The notes under the pieces are model-generated. The model had not been told where the DNA came from. It made no database searches and worked only from the letters and a program-made list of their open reading frames with translations. Below are positions 1-8,154 of a stretch of DNA of 59,409 nt, one piece after another (within the stretch, counting starts at the first letter, position 1; each line of letters opens with the position of its first letter). The translations under genes were made by a program, and so were the position numbers. Location: the NCBI GenBank assembly GCA_905198125.1, contig CAJKBH010000020.1, forward strand, positions 1 through 59,409, in the 5' to 3' direction. The stretch comes from an uncultured Porphyromonadaceae bacterium (GTDB taxonomy: Bacteria; Bacteroidota; Bacteroidia; Bacteroidales; Muribaculaceae).

Positions 1-90
1 CTCCTGTCTAAAAAAATATTCTGCAGTCAAAAACAGACTCTCCTGTTTCTCCTGTTCTCCTGTCTAAAAAATAGATATTCTCCTGTCCGA
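1..90. repeat. Family A repeat (CTCCTGT array), partial copy at window edge
   Basis: The stretch holds the heptamer CTCCTGT at about 1, a run of three at 40-62, and another near 80, separated by A/T-rich spacers of the form TCTAAAAA. The same arrangement (triplet of heptamers, then single heptamers every 20-odd bases) appears at 51808-52071 and 54300-54517. It begins directly after the araC stop codon on the minus strand, and its left end is cut by the window. Confidence 0.85.
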
Positions 91-94
91 GAAA

Positions 95-1000
95 TCAGAT
101 CAGAATTTTGTTGCGCTTGTAGATTTCGCGGAATTCCTTGGGCGTGAAGCCCTTGTTCTTCTTGAAGATGCGGTTGAAGTTCGACACGTTGTTGAAGCCG
201 GAGTTGTAGCATATCTCGGATATCGACTTGGTCGACGACATCAGCTCGCGGCTGGCTATGCCGAGCCGGATGGATATGACATAATCCGAGATGCTCCGGC
301 CTGTGCGCAGCTTGAAGAATCGGCTGAAACTGCTGGGCGACATGCCCGCTAAGTCGGCCAGATCGTTGAGGCGTATGTCGCTCTTATAGTTCTTGATGAT
401 ATAGTCCTGGGCCTTCTTGAGACGGCGGGAGTCGGATGATACGGACGCTGTGCTGAACGACGAACTGCTGAGCGTGCGCGAATCGGGGTCGATGGAGAGG
501 ACGTGGAGTATCTCCAGCAGCTTTATAATCTTGTCAAAGCTTGACTCGGTGTCGTTCATGGCCTTTATGAGACCGGACACCTTATCGATGCTGGACTGGG
601 GAAACGCTATTCCTTTGGACGAGGAGTCAAGCATGGCCTTGATGCTGGCCATCTGTGTGCGTCGCAGCATTTCCTCGCCGAATATGTCGGAGGGAAACTG
701 TATTGTTATTTCGCGGATATTGTTGCTGGTGCAGTCGGCCTGTTCCCATCCGTGCTCAATGCCGTGTCCTATAAGGCAAAGGTCGCGGTCGCCCACCGTC
801 TCGACGTTGTCGCCCACCACGCGGCGTGCGCCGGCGCAGTTCTCAACGTAATTGATCTCGAATTCGTCGTGCTTGTGTATCGGAAAATTGAACGCATCCT
901 TGGTGCGGTCCACCATATAGAAGAAATCGCAATCCGACAGAGGGGTTATCTCTGTCAGGATGTCCTGATTGAGTGGTGTCGAGTTATTCTGGTGTGCCAT
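95..1000 (-). CDS. AraC-family transcriptional regulator
   Basis: This 301-aa protein has the AraC layout: an N-terminal cupin-like effector region (His-rich HKHDEFE at residues 42-48) and a C-terminal double helix-turn-helix at about 190-290. The DNA-binding half contains LADLAGMSPSSFSRFFK and ISEICYNSGFNNVSNFNRIFK, the usual signatures of the two HTH motifs. It presumably binds DNA in response to a small molecule, often a sugar in this family. It lies downstream of the alpha-galactosidase on the same strand, separated by a terminator and its own promoter-like sequence, so control of that gene is plausible but not shown. The ATG at 998-1000 precedes the cupin at normal distance. Confidence 0.93.
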   Translation of the reverse strand: MAHQNNSTPLNQDILTEITPLSDCDFFYMVDRTKDAFNFPIHKHDEFEINYVENCAGARRVVGDNVETVGDRDLCLIGHGIEHGWEQADCTSNNIREITIQFPSDIFGEEMLRRTQMASIKAMLDSSSKGIAFPQSSIDKVSGLIKAMNDTESSFDKIIKLLEILHVLSIDPDSRTLSSSSFSTASVSSDSRRLKKAQDYIIKNYKSDIRLNDLADLAGMSPSSFSRFFKLRTGRSISDYVISIRLGIASRELMSSTKSISEICYNSGFNNVSNFNRIFKKNKGFTPKEFREIYKRNKILI

Positions 1001-1077
1001 AGTTTTTAGGTTAATGCCGTGCTAATCAATATTCATAGCTGGAGGAGAGCAGGACAGCGTTCGTGTTATCTTAACTA

Positions 1078-1109
1078 CAAAGATATATATAAATCCGGAA
1101 TAAATCAAG
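1078..1109 (-). promoter_or_regulatory. Putative araC promoter
   Basis: Read on the minus strand, TATCTTTG (1085-1078) matches the Bacteroidetes -7 box TAnnTTTG. A weak -33 (CTTG) lies about 20 bp upstream. It would give a leader of about 70 nt before the ATG at 1000. Confidence 0.4.
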
Positions 1110-1168
1110 AGCTTTTGCAAAATTTATGTCAAAATCCGCAAAGGAAACCGGAATTTCGATATGAAATG

Positions 1169-1204
1169 AAAAGGGTACACGGAAATTCACATTTCCATGT
1201 ACCC
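1169..1204 (-). terminator. Intrinsic terminator downstream of the alpha-galactosidase gene
   Basis: Arms 1191-1204 and 1173-1186 form a 14-bp stem on the minus strand, with one G·U pair that would be a C·A mismatch on the plus strand. The loop is 4 nt and TTTT follows (1172-1169). The wobble pair and T-run assign it to the minus strand, after the stop at 1291. Confidence 0.75.
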
Positions 1205-1290
1205 GAACGTGTGTTACGTGTGTTATATGTGTAGTATTAGTTATTGAGCCATTAAGGTCGTTATGATGGTCTTGTTGTGTGTTGTCGAGA

Positions 1291-3489
1291 TCAGTTCAGA
1301 CGGAGTACGCGCGATGAGTAGTCCATCTTCTTGTGCCAGTCCACATCGTGGCTGATGGGTATCTCAAGCCCCGATTCCATCAGGAACTTGCCGGTGAACT
1401 GCTTGCCCTCGAAGGGGAGTGGAGTGTTGTCGATGCGGTTCAGCTCGGTCACGGTGTAGAGCTTGTCGGGGTTCAGGCCGGCCATGCGTACTCGCGGCAT
1501 CTTCTGGCCGTAGCTCGGGTCGGTCTTCCACCAGAAGAACACTGCGTCGTCCTTCTCGGGATTGACGTACATCAGCGACGCGGCTCCCTTGTTGTCGTAC
1601 GGGCTCAGCAGACGGTAGAGGTCGCCGAACTGTACGACGGGGCGTATCTTCTTGTAGTCCTCGATGGCCTGCTTGCACAGGGCCTTGTCCTCCTCGCTCA
1701 TGTTGGCAGGCTGGATCTCCATGCCCAGGCGCCCGCTCATGGCCACGTCGGAACGGAACTTGATGGGCACCGTGCGGAAAGTGGTGTGGTTGGGTGTGGC
1801 GCTGATGTGCGAGCCCATCGCGATGGCAGGGAAGAAGGCGCTGGTGCCCCACTGCATGTAGATGCGCTGCAGCGCGTCGGTGTTGTCAGAGGTCCAGAAC
1901 TCGTCGAACCAGGGCAGCAGACCCCAGTTGACGCGGCCGCCGCCGCTGGCGCACAGCTGGATGGTGACGTCGGGATATTTGGCGCGGATACGCTCGAGAG
2001 TCTTCTTCAGGCCCTCGTGGTAGCCGATATAGAGGTGGCTCTGGTTGTCGGCCGTCTGATACTGCGATCCGTGGCTCATGATCGGCGCGTTGGCGTCCCA
2101 CTTGATATAGTCGATGTCAGGATATTTTGTCATCAGCGTGTCCACGATGTGGAACACCACGTCCTGCACCTTCGGGTTGGCCATGTCCAGCACCAGCTGC
2201 GTGCCGCCGCGGCCTTTCACCACATCACGGTTCGGGGCCTTGATCACATAGTCGGGATGCTTCTCGTAGAACTCCGATATGGTGTTGGTCATTTCCGGCT
2301 CGATCCAGATGCCGAACTTCACGCCGTTCTTTTTGGCCGATTCCAGCAGGCCGTTGATGCCGTTGGGCAGTTTTTGGGTGTCCACCATCCAGTCGCCCAA
2401 CGACGAGGAATCGTTCTTACGGGGATACTTCACGCCGAACCATCCGTCGTCCATCACGAACAGCTCGCCGCCCATCGATGCGATGTCCTGCATCATGCGG
2501 TCCATGCCCTGCTCGTTGATGTCGAAGTAAACGCCCTCCCACGAGTTGAGCAGTATCTTTCGCTCCTTGTCGCCGTGAGCCAGGCGGTTCTCGCGGCCCC
2601 AGCGGTGGAAGCGGCGCGATACGGTGCCCATGCCGTCGGCGGAATAGGTCATGGCCACGGGAGGCGTCACGAAGGTCTCCTTCGGCTTGAGGTTGTATGC
2701 GGAGTTCTCCTCGTCCATTCCGGCGAACAGACGGTGCTGCAGGCTCTCGTCGGTGTCGATGCGCAGCTTGTAGTTGCCTCCGTATTCTACAGCGGCGCCT
2801 ATGACGCGGCCTGTCTGCTCCTGTGCCTTGCCGTCAAGGCTGAGCATGATCTCGCCGTGGCTGGTGTGCGAGTTGCGGGCGCCGTCGCGGTTCTTGATCA
2901 CCTTCATGCCGGGGCGCAGGGGCTCGTCGTTGACGCGCGCCTCGTTGGCCCATGCGCCGTGGTAGTTCTGCAGCCATACGTCGCCGTAACGCACGGGCAA
3001 CGACATGGAGGCGAACTGACGCAGGGTGATGTTCTTCTTCTCGTTGTTGGTGGTTTCGGTCCACATCTCGATGATGTCGTCCTTGGGGAACGTGCGGTAT
3101 TTCAGCGCCACGGTCACGGGATAGAAGCGGTCCTTGAGGGAGACGGTGGTGACGGTGCCTTTGCCTTCGGGCGTGGTTGTGACGCCCTGCACGGCCATGT
3201 CCATTGTCATGTTGCCGTCGGCATGGGTCATGGCCATGGCCGACTCATGCTCGGGGAATGTGCCGTAGAAGGGGAATGCGTCCAGGGCCGGGATGCCGGC
3301 GTCGCGCAGAGCCGCGGCCTCGGCGTCGGTGAGACGCGTGCCATAGTACAGGAAATCAAGGCCTCCGTCTTTCTTGGCGTCCAGCACCAGGGAATTATGG
3401 TCGGTGGTGATGTTTACTATTTCCGCCCGGATGGCCGGTGCCGCTATCAATGAGGCCGCCAACAGGAGGGAGATTGCTTTAAGGTTCAT
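1291..3489 (-). CDS. Alpha-galactosidase, GH36, secreted or periplasmic
   Basis: A 732-aa glycoside hydrolase of clan GH-D. It starts with a Sec signal peptide (MNLKAISLLLAASLIAAPA), so it acts outside the cytoplasm. The N-terminal half is the beta-supersandwich of GH36; the TIM barrel follows from about residue 310. YIKWDAN carries the probable nucleophile Asp465, and FWTSDNTDA (Asp535) the probable acid/base. Upstream barrel markers are DDGWFG and GIWIEPEM. Such enzymes remove terminal alpha-1,6-galactose from raffinose-family sugars, melibiose or galactomannan; the true substrate cannot be read from sequence. It is transcribed alone, with its own terminator and promoter-like region, and araC lies next downstream. 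Confidence 0.93.
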   Translation of the reverse strand: MNLKAISLLLAASLIAAPAIRAEIVNITTDHNSLVLDAKKDGGLDFLYYGTRLTDAEAAALRDAGIPALDAFPFYGTFPEHESAMAMTHADGNMTMDMAVQGVTTTPEGKGTVTTVSLKDRFYPVTVALKYRTFPKDDIIEMWTETTNNEKKNITLRQFASMSLPVRYGDVWLQNYHGAWANEARVNDEPLRPGMKVIKNRDGARNSHTSHGEIMLSLDGKAQEQTGRVIGAAVEYGGNYKLRIDTDESLQHRLFAGMDEENSAYNLKPKETFVTPPVAMTYSADGMGTVSRRFHRWGRENRLAHGDKERKILLNSWEGVYFDINEQGMDRMMQDIASMGGELFVMDDGWFGVKYPRKNDSSSLGDWMVDTQKLPNGINGLLESAKKNGVKFGIWIEPEMTNTISEFYEKHPDYVIKAPNRDVVKGRGGTQLVLDMANPKVQDVVFHIVDTLMTKYPDIDYIKWDANAPIMSHGSQYQTADNQSHLYIGYHEGLKKTLERIRAKYPDVTIQLCASGGGRVNWGLLPWFDEFWTSDNTDALQRIYMQWGTSAFFPAIAMGSHISATPNHTTFRTVPIKFRSDVAMSGRLGMEIQPANMSEEDKALCKQAIEDYKKIRPVVQFGDLYRLLSPYDNKGAASLMYVNPEKDDAVFFWWKTDPSYGQKMPRVRMAGLNPDKLYTVTELNRIDNTPLPFEGKQFTGKFLMESGLEIPISHDVDWHKKMDYSSRVLRLN

Positions 3490-3521
3490 GAGAAGTTGTA
3501 GTGTTTATTGTAATTATTTGT

Positions 3522-3529
3522 CAAAGATA
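3522..3529 (-). promoter_or_regulatory. Putative -7 box for the alpha-galactosidase gene
   Basis: Minus-strand TATCTTTG fits TAnnTTTG and lies 33 bp before the ATG at 3489, predicting a leader of about 25 nt. The expected -33 position (near 3549) has only CTTG. Confidence 0.4.
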
Positions 3530-3670
3530 GCCAAAAAGCGCGAGACGGCCAAGAAAGAGGGGAAATTAAGGGGCACTCTCACAAATAAATGGCTAAATTA
3601 GTATTGATATTCAAGGGGAAGGGAAAGGGAGGGGCCGGACCTGCGGTACGGAACAGAACGGCTCCGCGAC

Positions 3671-3771
3671 AAAAAAAGCGCCGAAAAAAAGCGCCGAAAA
3701 AAGGCGACAAAAAAGGCGAGAAAAAAGGCGACGAAAAAAGGCGCGCCGAAAGGGGAGGGCACGCCTTTTTT
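3671..3771 (-). terminator. Repeated-T-tract terminator array after pckA
   Basis: On the minus strand, AAAAAAGGCG (3771-3762) can pair with CGCCTTTTTT immediately downstream to form a terminator. After that first T-run the unit (G)CGCC or CGCG followed by 6-7 T recurs every 12-13 bp, with T-runs at 3734-3739, 3721-3726, 3709-3714, 3697-3702, 3684-3690 and 3671-3677. The 5' arm can therefore pair with several alternative 3' arms. The 100-bp stretch between this array and the alpha-galactosidase start has no other visible feature. Confidence 0.7.
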
Positions 3772-3788
3772 ATAGGGGTTATGACTTA

Positions 3789-5393
3789 TCAGAGCTGGGG
3801 ACCTGCGGCTACCAGAGCCTTGCCGGCCTCGTTGTTCTCGAACTTCTTGAAGTTCTTGATGAACATGCCTGCCAGTTCCTTGGCCTTCTTGTCCCACTCT
3901 GCGGGATCGGCGTATGTGTCGCGCGGGTCGAGGATCTTGGTGTCTACACCGGGAAGCTCAGTGGGGATGGTGAAGTTGAAATAGGGGAGCTTCTTGGTGG
4001 GAGCCTTGTCGATGTCACCGTTCAGGATGTCGTCGATGATGCCGCGTGTGTCGCGGATGGAGATACGCTTGCCGGTACCGTTCCAGCCTGTGTTCACGAG
4101 GTAAGCGTTGGCGCCGCTCAGCTTCATCTTCTTAACCAGCTCCTCGGCATACTTGGTGGGGTGCAGCTCCAGGAATGCCTGGCCGAAGCAAGCCGAGAAT
4201 GTGGGGGTGGGCTCCGTGATACCACGCTCCGTACCTGCCAGCTTGGCGGTGAAACCGCTCAGGAAGTAGTACTTGGCCTGCTCGTGGTCGAGGATGGCAA
4301 CGGGAGGCAGAACACCGAATGCGTCGGCGCTCAGGAAGATAACCTGCTTGGCGGCCGGACCCTTGCTGACGGGCTTAACGATGTTCTTGATGTGGTAGAT
4401 AGGATAGGAAACGCGGGTGTTCTCCGTCACGCTCTTGTCGGCGAAGTCGCATGTTCCGTCGGGACGTACCGTAACGTTCTCAAGCAGGGCGTCGCGGGTG
4501 ATGGCGTTGTAGATGTCGGGCTCGCTTTCGGGGTCGAGGTTGATCACCTTGGCGTAGCAGCCGCCCTCGTAGTTGAACACGCCCTCGTCGTCCCATCCGT
4601 GCTCGTCGTCGCCGATCAGCTTACGCTTCGGGTCGGTGGACAGAGTGGTCTTGCCTGTACCGGAGAGGCCGAAGAAGATAGCGGTCTCGGTCTCGTCCAT
4701 GTTGGTGTTGGCCGAGCAGTGCATAGAAGCGATGCCGCGCAGGGGGTTGAAGTAGTTCATCATCGAGAACATACCCTTCTTCATCTCGCCGCCGTACCAG
4801 GTGTTCAGGATTACCTGCTCGCGCTGCTTGATGTTGAATGCCACTACAGTCTCGCTGTGGAGGCCGAGTTCCTTGTAGTCCTCGCATTTAGCCTTCGAAG
4901 CGTTCAGCACAACGAAGTTGGGCTCGAAGTGCTTCAGCTCCTCCTCGGTGGGACGGATGAACATGTTGGTCACGAAGTGAGCCTGCCATGCCACCTCCAT
5001 GATGAAGCGGACGGCGATGCGGGTGTTGGCGTTGGCGCCGCAGAAGCAGTCAACCACGTACAGGGTCTTGTCGCTCAGCTCCTTGACAGCCTTCTCGCGG
5101 ATCTTGTCCCATACCTCGGTGGTCATGGGGTGGTTGTCGTTCTTATACTCTTCGGTTGTCCACCATACGGTGTCCTCGGAAACCTCGTCCTTAACGATGT
5201 ACTTGTCCTTAGGCGAACGGCCGGTGTATACGCCGGTGAATACGTCTACGGCGCCAAGGTCGGTAACGTAGCCCTTCTCGTAGCCTTCCAGGCTGGGGTT
5301 CGTCTCGTCCTTGAACAGCTCATCATAACTCGGATTGTGGATGATCTTCTTTACATCCTTAATGCCGTACTGCGACAGGTTAAGTGTATCCAT
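3789..5393 (-). CDS. pckA: Phosphoenolpyruvate carboxykinase (ATP)
   Basis: This 534-aa protein is full length for ATP-dependent PEPCK, which interconverts oxaloacetate + ATP and PEP + CO2 + ADP in the cytosol. The kinase P-loop GLSGTGKTTLSTD (Lys248) is intact, followed by DDEHGWDDEGVFNYEGGCYAK with the metal- and substrate-binding acids. Upstream, GRSPKDKYIV is the conserved substrate-binding stretch. In gut Bacteroidota this enzyme usually runs toward CO2 fixation into oxaloacetate on the succinate/propionate route. The gene is monocistronic, with a long leader, promoter-like box and elaborate terminator; high expression is expected but inferred. Confidence 0.97.
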   Translation of the reverse strand: MDTLNLSQYGIKDVKKIIHNPSYDELFKDETNPSLEGYEKGYVTDLGAVDVFTGVYTGRSPKDKYIVKDEVSEDTVWWTTEEYKNDNHPMTTEVWDKIREKAVKELSDKTLYVVDCFCGANANTRIAVRFIMEVAWQAHFVTNMFIRPTEEELKHFEPNFVVLNASKAKCEDYKELGLHSETVVAFNIKQREQVILNTWYGGEMKKGMFSMMNYFNPLRGIASMHCSANTNMDETETAIFFGLSGTGKTTLSTDPKRKLIGDDEHGWDDEGVFNYEGGCYAKVINLDPESEPDIYNAITRDALLENVTVRPDGTCDFADKSVTENTRVSYPIYHIKNIVKPVSKGPAAKQVIFLSADAFGVLPPVAILDHEQAKYYFLSGFTAKLAGTERGITEPTPTFSACFGQAFLELHPTKYAEELVKKMKLSGANAYLVNTGWNGTGKRISIRDTRGIIDDILNGDIDKAPTKKLPYFNFTIPTELPGVDTKILDPRDTYADPAEWDKKAKELAGMFIKNFKKFENNEAGKALVAAGPQL

Positions 5394-5460
5394 AACAGAT
5401 AATTATTATTTTGGGTTTTTGTTATATTTTGTTCCTTGCATTCGTCATGCCTTGTCTTTT

Positions 5461-5561
5461 CAGAGGAGGGTGCCTCTGTGTTGATTGCGGCCGGAAAACG
5501 ACGGGTTTTTGCAAGCCGCATCCATTGTTATATTTATAACCTTTTTCAAGGTGCAAAGTTA
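5461..5561 (-). promoter_or_regulatory. pckA leader and putative promoter
   Basis: Minus-strand TAACTTTG (5561-5554) matches TAnnTTTG; no clear -33 is seen. The implied leader is about 150 nt. It contains a hairpin right at the expected start (5539-5552) and another with arms CAGAGG and CCTCTG (5473-5478 and 5461-5466). No known riboswitch is recognised. Confidence 0.4.
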
Positions 5562-5662
5562 ACGAAAAAAAGTTAATTGCGCATCATTATAAAGAAAAAA
5601 TTCCTTAATATTGGTGTCCCGAAATCAAAAAAAGAGTGAAAAGTATAAATCCTTAGTCGAAA

Positions 5663-5694
5663 TTTTGCGGGAAACAAAAAAAGTGTTAACTTTG
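5663..5694 (+). promoter_or_regulatory. Promoter of tRNA-Tyr
   Basis: TTTTG at 5663-5667 and TAACTTTG at 5687-5694 are separated by 19 bp, the Bacteroidetes sigma-ABfr consensus. The predicted start lies near 5700, about 14 nt before the tRNA. The tRNA-Glu promoter at 44581-44612 has identical boxes and the same spacing. Confidence 0.82.
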
Positions 5695-5713
5695 CAGTGC
5701 AAAACATAAGCCC

Positions 5714-5796
5714 GGGTGGATACCAGAGTGGCCAAATGGGGCAGACTGTAAATCTGCTGGCTTACGCCTACGGTGGTTCGAATCCATCTCCACCCA
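5714..5796 (+). tRNA. tRNA-Tyr (GTA)
   Basis: Acceptor arms GGGTGGA (5714-5720) and TCCACCC (5789-5795) pair perfectly, with discriminator A5796. The anticodon GTA is at 5748-5750 and a long variable arm marks it as a class II tRNA, as expected for bacterial tRNA-Tyr. CCA is not encoded. It has its own promoter and terminator. Confidence 0.96.
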
Positions 5797-5826
5797 CTCA
5801 AATTAAAACAGCGATATACAACTACA

Positions 5827-5856
5827 GGGCGTTCGCGAGGACGCCCTTAGTTTTTT
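5827..5856 (+). terminator. Intrinsic terminator of tRNA-Tyr
   Basis: Arms GGGCGT (5827-5832) and ACGCCC (5841-5846) form a GC-rich hairpin followed by TTAGTTTTTT. It lies 30 nt after the tRNA. Confidence 0.8.
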
Positions 5857-5866
5857 CAACCCTTCG

Positions 5867-6037
5867 GGTTAGCAAAAAAGTTAATGAAGTTGATAAAGTT
5901 AAAGGAGTTAAGAGAATACCACGATATTGGTAGTTGAAAAAGTTGAAAAAGTTTATAAAGTTAAGAGAATACCTCAGCTTGCGAATGCCTGCACTATCAT
6001 CTTAACTTTTTAACTTTGTGAACTTTATAAACTGATT
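5867..6037. repeat. Family C repeat, copy 1 (GTTAAGAGAATACC element)
   Basis: An AT-rich element shares long stretches with 41826-41978. GTTAAGAGAATACC occurs twice inside it (about 5907 and 5960). After a conserved core containing CAGCTTG and CACTATCATC, the sequence continues as the reverse complement (TCTTAACTTT and ACTTTATAAACT), so the whole can fold into a long stem. Further TTAACTTTATAAACT-like pieces run on to about 6070. The element lies between the tRNA-Tyr terminator and the start of the next gene at 6108. No coding signal is seen in this 311-bp gap. Confidence 0.82.
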
Positions 6038-6107
6038 TTCTTAACTTTATAAACTCTTTTAACTTTTTAAACTATTGAAATAGAAATAATAACCTAAACT
6101 ACAGGCT

Positions 6108-7430
6108 ATGAAAAGAATATGCTATCTTTGCGCCCTCGTGCTGGCGCTGTCGTTCGCATCGTGCCGCAAGAACGGCGGTGCGGAAGTCCAGGAATTGCTT
6201 CAGAAAGTGCCCAACACGGCGTCGTTCGTAATGCAGGTGGACGTCGAATCGCTTCTTGACAAGGCCGGAGCCAAGGTCAAAGATGGCAGGATAGAGCTTG
6301 ACGCCGACCTGAAGGCCGCTCTGGACAAAAACTCGTCGAATCCGGAATTCATGCAGGCTTTGAACGGGGACACAGGTGTCGAACCCTCGGCATTCGTGGC
6401 GTTCGGCGACGGTTATAAGGTGTATCTTACAGGCTTCCTGGCCGATACCGGCAAATTCAAGGCATGGATGCAGAAGGAGTCCGGGCAGCCCGTGGAGGAA
6501 AGCAACGGCGTGAGCCATGCCGGCAAATACGCCATGACGGGCAATCAGTTCTGGGTGATCGGTTCGGGCGGCAGCACTATCGATCCCGACAAGATCCGCG
6601 AATACATGGCTCTGAGCGACAAGCAGTCGTTCGCATCCGGCAATTTCAGCGGCATTCTGACCAACGGCGATGCCGATGTGTCGGGATGGTGCGACCTGGC
6701 GGGCATGATGAACACGGCCAACACGCCGTTCCAGCAGCGCGCCGTGATCAAGATGATGACAAGCACCGTGTTCGAGGATGCCAATTTCGCATCGTTCACC
6801 ATGAATTTCGAGAAAGGCCTGATGAAGCTGACAGCACATATACTCAACGACAAGGGTAACGACGCCAAATTCCTGTATGCTTCCGAGAAACTTGACACCT
6901 CGCTGTTCAACGACCTGAAGTCCAACGCCGACGGCGTGATAGGCATCGCCGTTCCCGCCAAGCTGGTTAAGCAGCTGCAGGAGCAGACCAAGGGCCAGCT
7001 GTCGATGCTGTCTGTGGTGTTCGGAGCCCTCAGCTCGATTGACGGCACCGTGGCCCTATCCGTAGGCGGCGATGACAAAGGCGCGTATCAGGGAGCCATC
7101 CAGACCAACGACGGCAGCACGTCCGACCTGATGGGTCTGCTGAACGAACTGGACTGCCGTCCCGCAAAGCAGGGCAAACTTGTGACATTCGAGCGCGGCA
7201 CCATGACCGGCGCCAACAGCCCTGCAGTGATGGGCAAGAAACTGAAGGGCTCCATCATGGGCGTGGTGCTTTCGTCCGACTTCATCAAGAATCCCGGCGA
7301 GAACAACGCCCTGAAGTTCGTGACCGTGAAACTGGTGCCTAAATCAGGCAGCGTGGTGCTGGAATGCGAGACGGAGACGAAAGACCAGAATGTCAATGCT
7401 GTTAAGGCGCTGATCTTAAGCATGAATTGA
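6108..7430 (+). CDS. DUF4836-like lipoprotein, function unknown
   Basis: A 440-aa protein with a lipoprotein signal (MKRICYLCALVLALSFASC, lipobox Cys at residue 19), so it is probably anchored in the outer or inner membrane facing the periplasm. The remainder resembles DUF4836, a Bacteroidota family of unknown function: repeated alternating-strand segments, LLDKAGAKVKDGRIELD near residue 50 and WVIGSGGSTIDPDKIREY near 150. No catalytic motif is visible. The gene stands 52 bp upstream of the ABC ATPase/permease pair on the same strand, so the three may form an operon. A family C repeat sits immediately upstream. Confidence 0.75.
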   Translation: MKRICYLCALVLALSFASCRKNGGAEVQELLQKVPNTASFVMQVDVESLLDKAGAKVKDGRIELDADLKAALDKNSSNPEFMQALNGDTGVEPSAFVAFGDGYKVYLTGFLADTGKFKAWMQKESGQPVEESNGVSHAGKYAMTGNQFWVIGSGGSTIDPDKIREYMALSDKQSFASGNFSGILTNGDADVSGWCDLAGMMNTANTPFQQRAVIKMMTSTVFEDANFASFTMNFEKGLMKLTAHILNDKGNDAKFLYASEKLDTSLFNDLKSNADGVIGIAVPAKLVKQLQEQTKGQLSMLSVVFGALSSIDGTVALSVGGDDKGAYQGAIQTNDGSTSDLMGLLNELDCRPAKQGKLVTFERGTMTGANSPAVMGKKLKGSIMGVVLSSDFIKNPGENNALKFVTVKLVPKSGSVVLECETETKDQNVNAVKALILSMN

Positions 7431-7482
7431 CCCCGTGGCCGGACAGGCCGCAATACTATAATAAGGAAGAGAGGAGATAAGG

Positions 7483-8154
7483 ATGATGAAAGGGATGGAG
7501 TTCAGTCCGCTTGAGAGCATCACGCTGCGCGGTATGCTGCCTCGCGTGTTCAAGGGGGAGAGCATTCCGGCGTCGGAGGTGTGGAACGCCGACCTGACGT
7601 TCCGCCGCGGCGAGAGCGTATTGGTGGAGGCTGCGTCGGGCGGCGGCAAGTCATCGATGTGCTCCTATATATTCGGAGCGCGCACCGACTACGAAGGCAC
7701 GCTGCTGTTCAACGGCCGGGATGTGGCCGGACTCGATGCCGACGACTGGCAGCGCGTACGCCGCGTCAACATGGCCTATCTGCCTCAGGAACTGTCGCTG
7801 TTTCCCGAGCTTTCGGCCTGGGACAACATACAATTGAAGAATTCATTGACCAATCATGCCGGGCCGGCGCAGATAGAGGAGTGGATGCGCCGGCTGGGCA
7901 TACTGTTTCGCCGCGACTATCCCGCCGGGCGCATGTCGATAGGGCAGCAGCAGCGTCTGGCCATAATCCGCGCCCTGTGCCAGCCTTTCGACTTCATCCT
8001 GCTCGACGAGCCGGTGTCGCACCTGGATGAGGAAAACAACCGCATCGCCGCCGAAATCATAGCCGAGGAAGCCCGGAGGCAGGGCGCCGGCATCATCTCC
8101 ACAAGCGTGGGCAACCACCTGCTGCTCGACTATAACAAACGAATGCATCTATGA
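7483..8154 (+). CDS. ABC transporter ATP-binding protein (LolD/MacB/FtsE type)
   Basis: This 223-aa protein is a single ABC ATPase. The Walker A is SGGGKSS (about residue 54), somewhat divergent from GxxGxGKS. The signature is MSIGQQQRLAI and the Walker B is FILLDEPVSHLDEEN with a His-switch-like VGNHLL near the end. Size and context fit the LolD/MacB/FtsE group, which works with FtsX-fold permeases in lipoprotein transport, efflux or envelope signalling. Its stop overlaps the permease start (ATGA). MMKGMEF offers three in-frame ATGs; the first is given. Confidence 0.88.
   Translation: MMKGMEFSPLESITLRGMLPRVFKGESIPASEVWNADLTFRRGESVLVEAASGGGKSSMCSYIFGARTDYEGTLLFNGRDVAGLDADDWQRVRRVNMAYLPQELSLFPELSAWDNIQLKNSLTNHAGPAQIEEWMRRLGILFRRDYPAGRMSIGQQQRLAIIRALCQPFDFILLDEPVSHLDEENNRIAAEIIAEEARRQGAGIISTSVGNHLLLDYNKRMHL

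Noticed and set aside
1333..3453. 706-aa open frame antisense to the alpha-galactosidase gene
   Set aside because: The reverse strand of a GC-rich gene with biased third positions stays open by chance. The protein lacks domain motifs, and the sense frame has GH36 catalytic residues.
3589..3984. Lys-rich small ORF over the pckA terminator array
   Set aside because: Its KKG-type repeats come from the A-run array, and its second half overlaps the end of pckA antisense.
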